Source: Pectinophora gossypiella (lineage: Eukaryota > Arthropoda > Insecta > Lepidoptera > Gelechiidae). From it: a stretch of 64,000 nt of DNA. Under the pieces are notes generated by a model. The model had not been told where the DNA came from. It made no database searches and was given only the letters and a program-made list of their open reading frames with translations. Below, piece by piece: positions 12,401 through 27,400 of the stretch. How positions within the stretch are numbered: position 1 is the stretch's first letter; every line of letters starts with the position of its first letter. The stretch lies in assembly GCF_024362695.1 (NCBI RefSeq), contig NC_065406.1:14012001-14076000 (forward strand), read 5' to 3'. Position numbers and translations under genes: made by a program.

Positions 12401-15400
12401 TCTCAAACCATTCTTTCAAGTGAACAATCAAAATCTAATTCTAAGTCACCCTCACCTATTCCTGAAATGAGTCGGATAGAAAGTCCACGTAGTCCACACA
12501 GTCCAAGGAGTCCTTATGGGACGAGGAAATCACCAACACCTACCTTAGAGAAGCAAGGGCCGGTAGATTCTCAAAAAGCTCCGACAGATTCAGAATCTAG
12601 TTCTGAAAGTATTGACAAAACTGTAGAACAGTTATCAAAACCTAAAAAGAGTGGTTTGGACAAAATAGGAAAATGCGTTGTTGAAGAGTCTGAATCTAGT
12701 CAGTCCGCAGCGTCGAAAGCGTCAGGCATGCAAAAACCAGAAAAGAAAACAAAGATTTCTATTACCATATCTCAAGAAGATCAAAATACTACTGTTGATT
12801 TTGATGATGATGGAAATGTGATTACTTCGTCTTTCGAAAGAGAGCTGGCGAAAAAGCGAGCTAAAAGTCTTAGAGACGATCAAAAAAGTTCATCTAAATC
12901 TAGTATGGATACTACAACTACTACAACTCCTTCTAAAGGATCGCTCAGTGTTGATGATTCATCCTCAAGGAGAAAACGATTAGATGATCAGAAAAGCTCG
13001 TCTAAATCGAGTGTGGATTCTAGAGGTTCATTGAGCGTAGAATCACGGGGATCGTTTGAAACAACTGAATCTACTTCCGGTTCATTAGGCGAGGCTTACC
13101 GGCGAGGAGAAGAGTTGAAACCAACCTGGCGGCCGTTCTTTGGTGCATCTGGTAGTGAGAATAGCACTAGTATAGAAGAAGCATGGATACCTCAAGATCA
13201 TGACGGATATGAAAGCCTGAATGTCGGAAAAGAAGGCTTGGAATATAGCAATCAAAGATTATTAGATGATTTCCAAACATTCTCAAAGAATCCGCCTTTG
13301 TCTGCTAATACTTCGAAAGATTCAACTGAGGCAGATTTCACGGATGACCTTAATGACTTTCCGGTTAACTTGTTGTATCCGGCAACGTCATCATCTACAT
13401 CGAATGATTTAGTTATTGGGTACGGACAGAATTTTGGCCGCACATTGTCTCGAATATCAGAACGTAGTACTGCATCTGAAAAAACGAGTGCTGATGAAGA
13501 CTCAACTAAAGCTTGCTCGCGCTCAGAGAGTATCAATGAAGAGTCATTGAACTCCAGCGACCACCAGGCAAGTCTAAGTTCCGATCCACCCAGTAATGCA
13601 AATGTGGCTTACATATCTGACACAGACAGGAGAACATCGGCTGAAATGCCCGACATACCTATCGACCAAACGAAAATTAGTGAAATGTACTCAGAGTCCA
13701 AAAAGGAAGCAGAGAGAATGAGTAGACGGGAGGAATGTTTAGAGCGGAAGAAGTCTACTGAAAGTCCTAAGACGCGTAAGACTGCTCCTAAGCCACCGGC
13801 AAAACATTCATCACCAAGTGACAGCCAAGATTCCGAAGACTGGCCATTACCAGAGCTGCCGCCAGTGGCACAAACTATTATAGTGACTGAACATGACGAT
13901 TCTAAAAGAAGGAAATCTAGTGATGAATGGCCATCTCTTCCGTCGAGTTTACTTGAAACACCCATTGTTGAAAAAGTGCACATTTATTATATGAGCAATG
14001 AACCAGAACAAGCTACGCAAGTTATTCTTAAGTCCGAAAGTTCTAAAGATCAATTGGAAGACTCGGATGAAGATAGTGACACACTAAACAACGATGACGA
14101 ACTTGAAAAGGATGTTCCGGAATCGAAATCTGAAAAATCTGCCGACAAAAGCAGTGATTCTTTAAAGAAAAGTATAAAAGTTATACCTTATGAGAAATCG
14201 GGTTACATGGTGGAGCCGTTGGAGAAACATGACGAGTTTAAAAATGTGGTAAAATCTGATAAATCGTGTCTGAGTGGCACTATAAGTAAATCTTGTCTTA
14301 TGAGTGATATGGGCTCTTGTTGTTCTCGTGGTGAGCACAAGTCTTTCGTCAAAAGTAATATGGACGACAAGGTTATCATAAACCAACCTCAGAAGTCTCC
14401 TACTAATCTTAGTCCAGTGTATGATGATGATCACTTATTTAGTGACGACGTGTTTGGAGGTGACAGCAAGTCTCTGTCACCAGATTTCGATAAGTTTTCG
14501 CAACTTGGTACTCAGAAACTCTCTTTGGGTTCGAATAATTCTGATACTTCTATTGACGATCTTTTATCACAAACAAATGCTGACGAAACTGTCCGTGTTG
14601 TAACCAAGCTTAGCACTGGCAGCGCGGGCACTTGTAAAAGATGCAGTCATAGCAGCCACTCAGAAGAAGAGACTAGCTCCTTTGGGACAGACTTAGACGG
14701 CACAGTCAAAATTGGACTACCACAGAAGAAATGTACTCACAGCTCACATTCAGAAGATACATCCATTTGCTTAAGCATTTCCGAGTGGTCTACAGGGACT
14801 AATACAGTTCGTCAATACGCAAATCTATCTGCTTCTGAGAGTATATCCGGTGTATCGATTCATAAAAGCGAAAAGTCTGAAAATGTATCCGGTAAAGCCT
14901 TTTCCGCATCCCATACGAGTAAAAAGTCGGAACAAAAGAAAGAAAAGCCTAAAATAGGTTCTCAAGCTGAACCAAGCTCTAAAAGCAGCAGCTTAGACAA
15001 AAGTTCTGAAAATATTAAATATGACAAGTTGTGTAGTTCGGAAACGACAATATCAAGGAAAGGTGTCGATAGCAGTTCAGGTACCAAAAGTGATAGCACT
15101 TTGACTCTAGCCCAGTCAATATCCGACTGGTCAGCGAGTACAAGCCATACTTTAGTCGCCACTGCTCGAGAAGACGAACAAGAGGCAGACAATACAAAAT
15201 CTGATGACACCATAGTCAAAGAACTGCCTCAAATAGAAGAAAAAATAGAAGAACCATCAACTTCTAAGAAGATATCGCCTACCAAAGAAAATCTGGATAC
15301 TAAGGAACCCGTATTAAGATTGACCGCTACATATGCTGTCAAAGGTGAAAAATCTTCGTCAATAAGTTACAGTGATAAGTCTGATAAATCGAGCTCCAGT

Positions 15401-18400
15401 TCTTTAAGCAGCCTGCAAAGACATGCTAATGGCGTAATGAGATTTGAACAAAGATTGAAAGGGTTCCAACCACTTGACGCTACTCATGAGCGATACCAGA
15501 AAGCTCCACCCAAAAGTATGAGTTACGAGGAACAAAGCCAAAGATATGCAAAGCCTACCGCTCGGTGTCAAAGTGAAGATAGTGGTTTCAAACCGTATTT
15601 CGTAGCAGAACAACCTGAGTTGGACATTGATATGCCATCACAGCTTTACAGCCAAGAAGAAAAGCATAGCGAACGTTACCAGAGCCAAGAATTTTCTAAT
15701 ATCATTCGCGATGAAGCTAGTAATCAATTTATTCGTTCCGATTATAAACCTCTAGCAAAACATGCAAGCTATGATGATAAAACTCTATCTAAACATCAAA
15801 TAAAAGAATATAAAACTTCTCAGCAATATCGCAGTAAGCCTAAAAGCTGGTCCTTCCATGAACATTATTTAAGTTCATCGGAATTGCCAGTCATAGCAGT
15901 GCCAGAAATGCCATCCGTACACAGAGAGTTGCAAGAGAAAAGGTCTGGGGATAGATCTGGAAAGACCCCATTATCTAGATGCTCTCCGTATTATTCGAGT
16001 AGTTTGAGCTCGGAATCCCCGCCTATACAACCACTGAAAGCGCCTGTCAAGAAATCACTTCTTGTGAGAAATATTTCATTGAAGAGTCCACCTAGTGGAA
16101 ATGATACAGATAGTTCTCTAGATGTAATAAGAGATCCTAGAGAGCGAATGAGGACATTTAGACGTAAAAAACAAGTTGCCAGTGGCAGAAAACGTCAGGA
16201 GAAAATACAGGATGTCCTGGAGGAAGATTCTACAAAGAGTCAGTGTTCTTCAGAGAGTGATAAACTTCAAGGGGCCAAATATCTCACCGTCGACGAAAAT
16301 GTGCGTCGCATGGAGAGTTCAGAATGTTCTGACAGCTATCTCCCAGAAGTAGAATCAGGCTCTTCTGAAATGTCAAAAGGTGATTCTAAACACTACGACA
16401 CACAAGAAATTGCTAGCTATTCAGAAGATGAGGGTCAAGAAGATTATGAAAAGTATCAAAATAATACTTACGAGGCACAACAATTTCCAATAAGTATTAC
16501 ACCAGTACAATTTCAAGGTTTTGGATCTTCAGCCGATGAAGATGAAATGGGCTTTCCAAGGTTTGACAGACTTGGTAGATTACGTCATCCATACCTGGAT
16601 TCTCAGGAACCACAATATGTGTCAGAGGATAGTCCACCTCGAGTGTCTTATTCAAACAAAAGTAGTCGACAATCTTCATTGAAGAGGGCAAAGTCTATTT
16701 CCCAACATCGTCATTCAGAAGACAAGTCCCTTGGTGAGCCTTCTGGACAACAACAGCCTAGAGAAGTATTCTATGACGAACAAAGCGATCGGGATGATTC
16801 CGACGATTACGCTTATCCGATCGATACCATAAAACGTGCGCCAAAAATGTCAAAATCTGGTAGCTACTTATTCGAGCGTAGCGAAACAGTAGCTTATTCT
16901 GACACTGAGTTGTCACATGAAAAGGATGAATATGAGGAATATAGGGGCAGTCCGTACCCGGAGCATTATGAGGAAATTGAGATGTTCCAAACACAGGAGT
17001 GTTACCCTCAGTATGAACAAGAATTTGACGAAGTTAGGGATGGCAACGAAGAGCGCTACTCGCGCGATCTTGACCAACGATTTAGTCTGAACAACGTGGA
17101 ACGGTTTTATTCTAGTCACTATGTAGACTCGCAAGCTTCTAGCGACAGCCCTGAGCAGAAGTTTGATGTCTCCACTCTCCCACCACCTCTTTGCTCTGAT
17201 GATGAAATCGATTAATGCACCTTTTAAATAAAACAATTTTAGATAATAACATTTAGTTCTTCGTCGTCTTCTCTCGTGTGTTGAATGGATGTTCGTTATT
17301 TGGTATGCGTGCGTCTGCGTGCTGTTTTAATCTGCGTTTCGAAATTAAAATTCTGATTAACGCAATTAATTGTTATATTGGTATTTGATATTAGGGTATA
17401 TTATTACATTGAATATTTACATTGTCACTTTGAATACCTATTTAGAAAATTGATAAAACATATTATAGTGCCATTCCCAGATAGAGCGACCCTTTGACTA
17501 TCGTGTAAGATTTATGCGGACTTATACCTAGCTTACTAAGTAATTAGGTGTAGTATGTGTACTGATCGAAAATTATTCATCTTCAACATTTTATTCACGA
17601 AATTCTGGTCAATAATTCAATGGTAACTATTCCTAATCAAAATGTTGTAATTTGCGCAAATAGATGTATAAATGTCGATCAATGGTCAACACAAGTAAAC
17701 CACTACATTTGGTAAGTACAAAATCAAGAATATTTTACTTCACACGCCAAACTTGCCATTTGAAATGTACCAATTGTCATTTCTATATCAATTGTCTGTG
17801 CGAGTTACATCTAGATTTATTTAGGCGACCTAGAGCTAAAGCTTTGAGGTAATGCGATACAGGTATAAAACGTGTAGTGCCAAATTTTTCCTTGTTGAAT
17901 ATTTTTAAATTGGTTTCTGAAAGTGCTGATTCTAATAAGAAAATTCGATTTACATCGCCATTTCAGAAATCAAATGTTCGTATACCCTTTATACGGTACG
18001 TATAAAATATATCCAAAGAAAATAGTATTATGTGTAAAGGCTGTGATTTTATTTGTGTGGTGAGATCCAGGATCTTAGTTGCTTCATTTAGATATTTATT
18101 GCTCAAGGTACATCCTAAAAAGTTATTGTTTTTAGTAAAAACACATTATATCACTTGATTACTCAAAACATATTTAAAAAATGAAGTATGGATTCTTCTC
18201 TTTTAAGTAGTCAAGCTCTGAAGAGTCATTTCACGCTTCATTTCTCACAAATTTGACAAAAGCGGGATCTGTATTCGTGCCAAAACTGCTCAATTTTCCA
18301 CACTTGTTATGATATTTTTTAATTGTTTTCGGATAAAAATTGTCTTACTATAAGGTACTATGTAATAGATTGGTTAGATATGCGAAATTGTATCGTGTGG

Positions 18401-21400
18401 TTGAAGGAAAAGTGCTAATTTAGCAATCATCGAAAATCGTGTTGGGTAGAAAAGTTGTATTATTTTGCAATATTATTGTTGTATCGAAACTAGTATACTT
18501 TTGTTGTATTCTAATATGAAAAGATCTCTTTCAAATATTAATTTATTCTGCATCGGTAAATTAAACATACGTGGCGTACGGACTGTTCGCGCGCTATAGA
18601 TTTAAATAAACACAAAATTAGTTATAATGACACAAACTTATTGGCCGATGTTAAAGTTAATTAGAAATTGCATCGATATGAAATTGGCTTAACAATATCG
18701 AACTTTACGACAGAAGTTTACAAATAAACCATCAAATTTACGTTGTTATATATGATTATATACTTATATTATTTGTTAACATTATACATTTGAGAATGTA
18801 GTTAAAATTTACTATCGTTTATAAATCTATCTATACAATTCGTTTATTAACTTTAAAGTTAACTGTTATTAGATATTCCTTTAGTTGATAATTGAAAACT
18901 TTAAGCCAAAGCTGTTTTCTTATATATTTTACGATTAGCTGTGTCAAATGGTATAATTGTTTTGGAACTTTTATTTATTCAGGTACCTTCGGCTTGGTTA
19001 CAAAGATGATGAGATTAATTTTAAATTACATTTCTATCCCATGAAAAATAATCAGTTTGTTCATCTAAGGTAGTGGCCACCCAAAGATGCCTTGCTTTTA
19101 GGTGAACTTAGATATTTTTTGTTTTTATTGAAACGGTATTCCACTCTACTAGTCTATGTATCTTCCTTCCTTATCTACGTCTTCCAAAACGGTGTTTTCT
19201 CTACAATTTGAGTACGCGTGCGAGTGATATCAATTCTAATATTTTCTTACATAGCCATCTTTTTTATTTCAATAAATTCAAAGATCATTTGGTCATACTT
19301 ATACGGTATAACAAGGCTAAAGAACTTGATATTTGTAATGTCTGATCGTAACCAAGCTGATGGAGGGGTTGTCTGGTATTGTACTGTTATCATTCTTTGT
19401 TTCATATACATAATAGGACTATATAATGTATGAAACGTGTAGTTAAACGGATATACACTAAATTAATAGCATTATGGTTGTGCAAGACGGATTTGTTTCA
19501 TTGTTATTTTTTGCATTCATCCATCGTTCAGTCATTTAAGGTTAGTAGTTTCCATGAGTGGTGCGGATTGAGCACTAAATCCTTGTTTCTTGCGGCTGTG
19601 GACAATGTGAAGACCGCCGTAATGGCCAACCTCCAGTAGGAGATGGCTCCAAAAAAGGCAGTAGGCAAATTCCAAGTTACACAACAATTAATCGATAATC
19701 TCGCAAGACGAACTAGACCTTCAAATTCAACTATGTTTAGAATTGGGTAGTTTCCTAGGTCAAAGATAAATTATGAAAATTTGATTACTAAATAAAAAAA
19801 GATCGAAAGGTGGAAAAAACGTTTTTATTTCTATTTAACTTGTTTTTGAATTTTAATAAAGAAAAATGTAATTTAAATGCGACATTTTGTCACGTTTCTA
19901 TATGACGTCACAGGTTGCTTTTTCATACATGTTCCATAGTAATTTCGTGTTTTGATGTTTAGTAAAAAGTAACTCATTTGACTAGTTGTAAACTATTATC
20001 GTATAGTTTGATAGTATACATGCACTGATTACACACAGGACTTGTACAAATAACAATGAGACAAACGTGACGCGAAGCGCATCAAAATCGGGTTAGAGGA
20101 ATTTGCAGTAATTATAAAGTGAAATAAATGTGCCCCTTCCCTTAGCCAGTAGTTAGTAAATAGTATGGATGTGTTGAACTCCTCGCTTCATCTAGAGAAT
20201 AAATTCTTGGTCGGAATGGGAGTCAATTGTGTTGCGAGACGGCGTTGACATCTTAAATGGATTTTGTATTGGAAATGGGCTTGTTGTAATCCAGTACGGT
20301 CTGCACGGCAACCCCGCGCTTACCATGTAGACCTCGCTGTTGTTTCGAAAATTGTAGAATCGTGTTACATACATATTTAATTACATTAGTCCATTAGCAG
20401 AAAATTCGGTGAGGGGTACTTCTTAGTTCAGATAGCGATGGATGTACCTCCGACTGTGCTTAGAATGTTTTAAATATATTGATGAATCCATTTCGATGTC
20501 AAAATCGTCAGAATGTAAAAAAGTGGAAATGCAATAAGTATTAACAGCAATTTAAAAATTATACCTATGTTCCTGTAAAATGTTGTCCGAATTTACTGAA
20601 GATTGTACTTGCGTAAGATTTCATTTATGTAAGAAATACTTTAAAATGTTCAGTCTACTTAAACAAAAGTGCCAACAGACAGTATATAACACAGATATTG
20701 CGAAGAATAGGACATACTATTCATTTATTTGTACAACACGTATACATTGTACGCTCGGCAAACGGCAAAACAAGTCTCTAACACGTAACAACTCGAACCA
20801 CATAATTCTCGAAAGTAGCGAGATTATGGTTCTGACTCTAAAACCAAATTCACGATTAGACTGAACATTTTGAATCCCATTTTTCCCCACAATTATGTAT
20901 ACAGTCTAAATATTTTAGTTTTATTATATTAAGTTCCAAAGATACCATGAAACAGGCTGTATAGTGTTCAATTAACGGAATTATGTGTGGCGGTGTGCAC
21001 GAAGCAATTTTAGACTAGTATTAAGAGGTTGTCCACCTCACTAGTTAGTGCAATAACGATATTAAATATTATGGTTTATCGTAATAGACATTAAGTAATT
21101 CGACTTTTGAACGTGTACAATCCGAATAGACTGTAATTTTATTTTTCTTTTACGTCACTTCATGGACTACTGGGCGAATACAACATTTTTATTTGTGGCT
21201 TCGCGTATCGCATTTAGCCAAATAATCCATGATTCATAATCATTTATTCGCAATAAAAATGGTATTACAGTTTGCAGTTGGTCAGCATTTAACATTTGGA
21301 TACAAGTAGTTATGTTAGGGAAACGTGGAAGTGGCAAGGAAATACGGTAATAAAACGAAGGGATTGCTTGCTTCATGTTACAAATGAATACTTCTTCAAA

Positions 21401-24400
21401 ATACATACAGAATTACAGAAAAATCGGAAAGCAGTTGACTTTGTTAAACGTGACTGATAGTATTGACCTTTGTAGCTTACATATTCACACTACCTAATAC
21501 ATTACGTAATATTGATACTGACAAACAGTACTTAGTCACATATTATTATGATGATTGTGAGTCGTATAAGTTGTGTGTCCACGGGAGCAGAATCGAAGCG
21601 AACCCTGCAGAACTATTATACCGGCAAGTATATTTTGGCGCGTGGTCAAAATCGGAACTAATAAAGCATCCTATGAAAACACCATTTTTGACGGTGGTTA
21701 AAACGGAGAATATACGGAGATGCAGCACTCCAGCGCCCTCCTGTTAATCTCACCGATGCGCTAAAAAATCCTTGTCGACCTATAAGTTTTTACTCGATAA
21801 ATCCGCGGAGACGGATCGTCAGAAGACGTTGCTACTCGTATCATGATTCATAACAATGAGCAGTTTTCTAGTAGATTTAGTAAAAATAAAAAAGAAACGG
21901 CGTCCATATCCATGTCCTTTTGTAAGGTGTTTGTGTCGAAACCATGGATCGTGCATGTCATTTGTTTATGACATTAACAGTGATGCTATAAAAATATTTT
22001 AATTTACTCTTTTATTCAAGCAAATAAATAAAAACAAATATATCATTCTTTATTGCACACAACATACAACACAAGTTTTACACACATGGACGAAAGATGC
22101 AGTACAATCTGGCGGCCTTATTCCTAAGCAGCAATTTCTTCCGGGCAACCAGTGGCAAGAAAACTTTTATCACAGTTTGGTGCAAAAACAAAAGGGAACA
22201 GTTGAATTATTTGCATCATTCGCTATTATTTTATTAATTAATAAGAAAAGAAATAATATTTCTTATGAATAAATTAGTAGTTACTATATTATAGGATAAC
22301 GTTCCTCGAATATGGCCATACAATGTTTAACTAAAGTGATGTGAGCGCCATCTCCGTATAATGATGGAACTAGCTGGAAAACTGATCATTTCTATAATCA
22401 TAACGAATTACATACGCAATGTTGGCTGATTCCGCTTTAGTGGATGCAAAGCTTTAGTATTTAGTTATAATAAGTTATAGTGACAGTGAGGAAGATTGAA
22501 TGTCTATTCTATGAAAGAGTGTGAAACCATCAATGTAATATCGTCCAGTGGTCCATTATCGTATCGTCTCGATTGGAGTGTTCTTCCTTTTTGAATTTAT
22601 ATGTAAGTGTACTGTATCCCCGCAATACACGACTACCCTCAGGGTTGGGGATAGTTAAACAATAAATAAATACAAAAGTAAAAGACGTGTTTGTCAATGA
22701 TAAGTTTTTATTCATTTACGTTCAACCTTCTTGGTTATTATTAAAAAAAGTACCTATTTATAATTTTACTTTTAAATTCTTTCTTTATGTTATTCTAAAT
22801 TTAAATTAAGCTGCCAGGAATAAACGTGTAAGTTGTTGTTAATGTATAAGCATGATTTTTTGTACTTTTCTTAGTTCCTTATTGTTTACTGATTTAGAGC
22901 AAATCGATTTGTGAGACAATAATTTGTTTTTTTTTATTGTAGACCAGGTTTTATGTGTATAGTTGTATATTTACGTAGATTTTTACACACCTACATTTTT
23001 CAGTTACTCTTTATGTTTTTTTTTTATATTCGCATGTTGATTGTTGGTGTTGAGTAACTACTAATTTAATTATTGTTGTCCCGTACTTGCATTCATTCTT
23101 TATTATTTCCCGTTGTATTATCATAATTTAAACACTTATAATTTACACTAGATGAGCGGAAATGAATTGTGATACATGGAATCCTGACAAAAGTCAAGAT
23201 CAAACAGGTCATAACACGCTACAGTCATAAGTCACTATCGACGCCCCACAGTCATCCACTAACGAAGATAATATTTATGTAAAAAAATCAATTATGTTCA
23301 ATTGCTCCTTAATTACTACTCTTCTTTGTCAAACAGTAAATAAGTCTCCTTATAATTTACCACTCACATATAGCTATCTCTTTCTAACCTCAAATTCCTC
23401 CGTACAGACGAGACATCACCAGAGGAGGATAACACGGTATCGTCAGCCAGTCTGTGCATGTCTCCGAATATGACAGAGGAGAGGACAGCGCCGCTGTGTG
23501 CGTCAACCCCGCTAGCGCGGCCGATGACGAACGGGCACGATGACTTGGATAATAGAGTCAATAGCTGTGATACTGTGAATGGTAATGTTGGTAAGTACAG
23601 AGTGATTTATACATAACATAAGCTCACGATTACATTCAAGGCCAAGTAGTTTTGGCAAAAAAGACAAAAATATATACGTCCCACTGCTGGGCTCGATCAC
23701 AACGCGTCCCACTGTTGGGCTCGATCACAACACGTCCCACTGCTGGGCACAAGCCCCCCCTCAATCGACCGGAAGGGGTATGGAGCACACTCCACCACGC
23801 TGCTCTACTATGGGATGATGGAGTTTTGATGTATGTGAATTAAAAGTGATATTTTCACTCCTTATTCCTCACTTTTACTCCTTCCTTTTATTTTCTCCTT
23901 TTTACAAAAAACAAACTGCCCCTTACATTCCGACCCCAATATAATAATAGACAATCCTAAATTCATACCATAAACAACCCAAATCCCCATTCATTATCCT
24001 TCCATAGTATTCTCTCTTACTTTCTACTCACTTTCCTACATGTACGTTAACTCATTTAATTTTCATTATATGATTTTTTTACAGTGAATGTAGTATCGGA
24101 GTCTACAAACAGTATGGACGTGTTGAGTGGAGGCGAGAGCGATGCATGCGACACGTTAAATAGACGAAACAATAACAGGTACGTTTTGGTGTAACGTAAA
24201 ATGTTTAAAGGCACAGAGCCTCCATCAGTGGGCGTCTCATGCTTGTCAGGAGGGATTTCCGTCGATGAAGTAGATTGACGGGTAAGGAGATATCCAATAA
24301 TAGTTATAGGACGTCAGTGACGGCTCTAGCAAAATATTTAGGAGGTGCGAGACCTCACAGTGGCGCCCCTCAAAATACAGTATTTTTGATTATTTTACAG

Positions 24401-27400
24401 CCACCGAATTATACCTATCCTAAATCTGTTAAAAATGCCGTTTACGACAACTAATTAAGTGTATGAGTTTTATATGGCCGCTAAGAGGTCTAATTCACAG
24501 AGCAGGTGTGCCCAATCCAGTTACTCTCCTGTAGATCCGGGGCTGCCAGGCAGGGTGGTCCCGTCTTGGCTGATTTTTGAAATCGTATACAACGCCGCAC
24601 ACCTATCCGCGCTGCACGACCCGCACTTAAACGCACAATGCGATGACATCTTAATAAAACTTTGCTACGAAAATCGCATTACCAGTAGCATTCATTACTG
24701 CGTGTTGTTAATATTTATTTATTTATTTATTTATTTTCGGAAAACCAACAGCTACTTTAAACAATATATACATATAAAAATACATACGATGCAGGGGAGC
24801 CAATTATAGGTTTCCACAAATAGACATAGTACAAATCGGTCTGATAGCATTAATTATACAATACTAAATACAAGTAAGGTGAACAAACAAGGAAGGTGAA
24901 TAATCTCTTTATGATCATCGATATGTCATCTTATCATTAGTACTAAGACCTGAAAAATAAAGATTTTAAATGTATTACTCATAGCATATCATCAACTTTG
25001 ACAAATACGCTACGAGAGAATACGATGGAGTCAATATCGAAGCGGCGCGGCACCGGCGACACCACATACTTCGTGGCCAAAGAGCTCCTCATGACTGAGC
25101 GCACTTACAAGAGGGACCTGGAACTGCTCACCGTTGTAAGTAGCATGTACGGTCACGAGCATTAATATGTATACACTTTGGTACCATGTCACATTAACTT
25201 TTTTGAAAAATTGAACTATAAGTCACACTAAATGTCAAATTTGTTAGTGCGACAGAGTCCTAAAGTGAGTACCTTATATTGCTCATGACTGTACCGTGGA
25301 GTAACTATTGTCTATATACAGGGTGTTAGTGACATCGTAACGGATACTAAAGATGATGGTTCAGTTAGGGACCCTTTTTTTTTTCGCATAATGTTGTTTG
25401 TCCTATTTTAATTAGGCATAACCGGTTAAGCATATTTTTTTTAGTCATAATTGTCTTTTGGCATACTGTTTTACTTAGCATAATGCTTGTTAAGCCTAAT
25501 GATGTTTGCCCTATCCTTGTAGGTTTATCACATTTAACATGGATACCATAGTGTATTAGTAGGTAAGGGTGCGGCGGGGTGGCCTTTGGGCCACCCCTAG
25601 GCCGCCAACATGTTTACATAAATAGGTATGAATTTATGCTTTATTATATTATGTGTAAATAGTCATGCCTAATGCATTTTACGCGTAACGATTATTAGAA
25701 ATAGTAAATATATGCCATGCAAATTTATGACATAAAAATGCAACAAAATAATGAACAGTTCAGTTAGACCATGATTCTGAGTTAATATCAAATAGAATTT
25801 TCAATCCTAAAGTTCATGTTTTTTTAGTTATTTTAAATTGTTTTCAATTCTATACTTTTGCGATGGAAAATTCCACTTGATATCGACTCAATCATAGTCT
25901 GAATCAACCCTCAAAGTTTTCGTTACGATGTCGCTAACACCCTGTATATTAAAGCGAAAATATAGAATAAGGAATAATAAATACTACGGCATCTCTCCAC
26001 ACCCATCCACTGGCTGAGCTAGGCTTACCTCACCCTCCTTGGTCTTACTTTAGTCTTCAATCGTATGGCGTCAGACGTTACACATACAGTTGCGCGTGTT
26101 GATAATATCAATGTGTGGAACCAGTCGTTTGCAATTGTCATATTGTCGTATTATTATGTCAATAGCAAAGGACAATATCTTAGTCAACCTTTAAGACATT
26201 CTCGAAATCGACGTCCACCGCCGCCTTGCTTTTTTGTAATTGTTTTGTGAAAATTTTCAATCATGTTATTGCCTTGTTTTTGTGTGTGTGGCGTCCTTTT
26301 ATAATTAACAGTTTCTATTTTATTCTAAATAGCAACTGAATGAATGCATTTCGTTTTTCTTTATTTCCAGTCCATACTTGTTAATAAGTAATTGCATTTT
26401 CAGAATTGGTCGTCGCGAGTATCAAATCTGGCGGCGGCAGGATCGGACGTGGTGCCAGCATTAGCGCGCGCCTGCCTCGCGTTAGAGCCACTGGCTCTGC
26501 CCGCTGGGGGGCTGTTGGCCAAACTAGAGAGGAGTCTCGCTGCGCAGAGTGACGGTAAGTTAATATAAATACATAACATAAACAAGACTTTACGTTCCAC
26601 AGAGGCCTGTGCCTCCCCTCAATCAACCGGAGGGGTATGGAGTATACTCCACCACGATAATCCACTGCGGGTTGGTTCAGGTGTTTTACGGCTAATAGCC
26701 AGGATGAACGGCATACCTTGCGCTGCGACGCACGGAATCATCTTACTTTTTCGGACAATCAGGTGATGAAAAGTCCTTACCAAACAAAGGACAGTCTCAC
26801 AGAGTGATTTCGACAATGTCCCCATCGGGAATCGAACCTGGACCTCCAGATTCGTGAGCCTAACCACTAGACCACGGAGACTGTTTGGAAGTTAATATAA
26901 ATATAATAGGAAATATAAGCAAGAAATATGTAGGAATTGAATAATAAAAATCTGGGAAAACATAGGAAGCGATCAAGGAAGATAAATAGCAGGGGTAATA
27001 TTGTAATCAGGTGAGATTGTGGTCAAACGCAAGCCTATTTTATTTAAAAAAAATAAATAATATGAATTATTGTTCCAGCAGATAACGAAGAGCCTGAATA
27101 CAAAAGAATAGCAGAACTTCTGCGTGACTATTTAGCAAATACGTATGAGGTGAGTTGTCACTACTATATATGATCAACTTGGTTAAATATGTAATATCTA
27201 CATCACGGAGTCGAATCTCGACTCGGTCTCTGGGGGGTTAAAATGGGCACATCGAAGCAATTCATCTGAGAAAGCAATGCAATTTGACATTTGCGCATAT
27301 AAAAGTAAGTGCGCAATGCAAACAAATGTCAAATAGCAACTTTGCTTTCTTAGATAAATTGCTTCGATGTGGCCATTATAACCCCCCTGAACTTCTAAAT

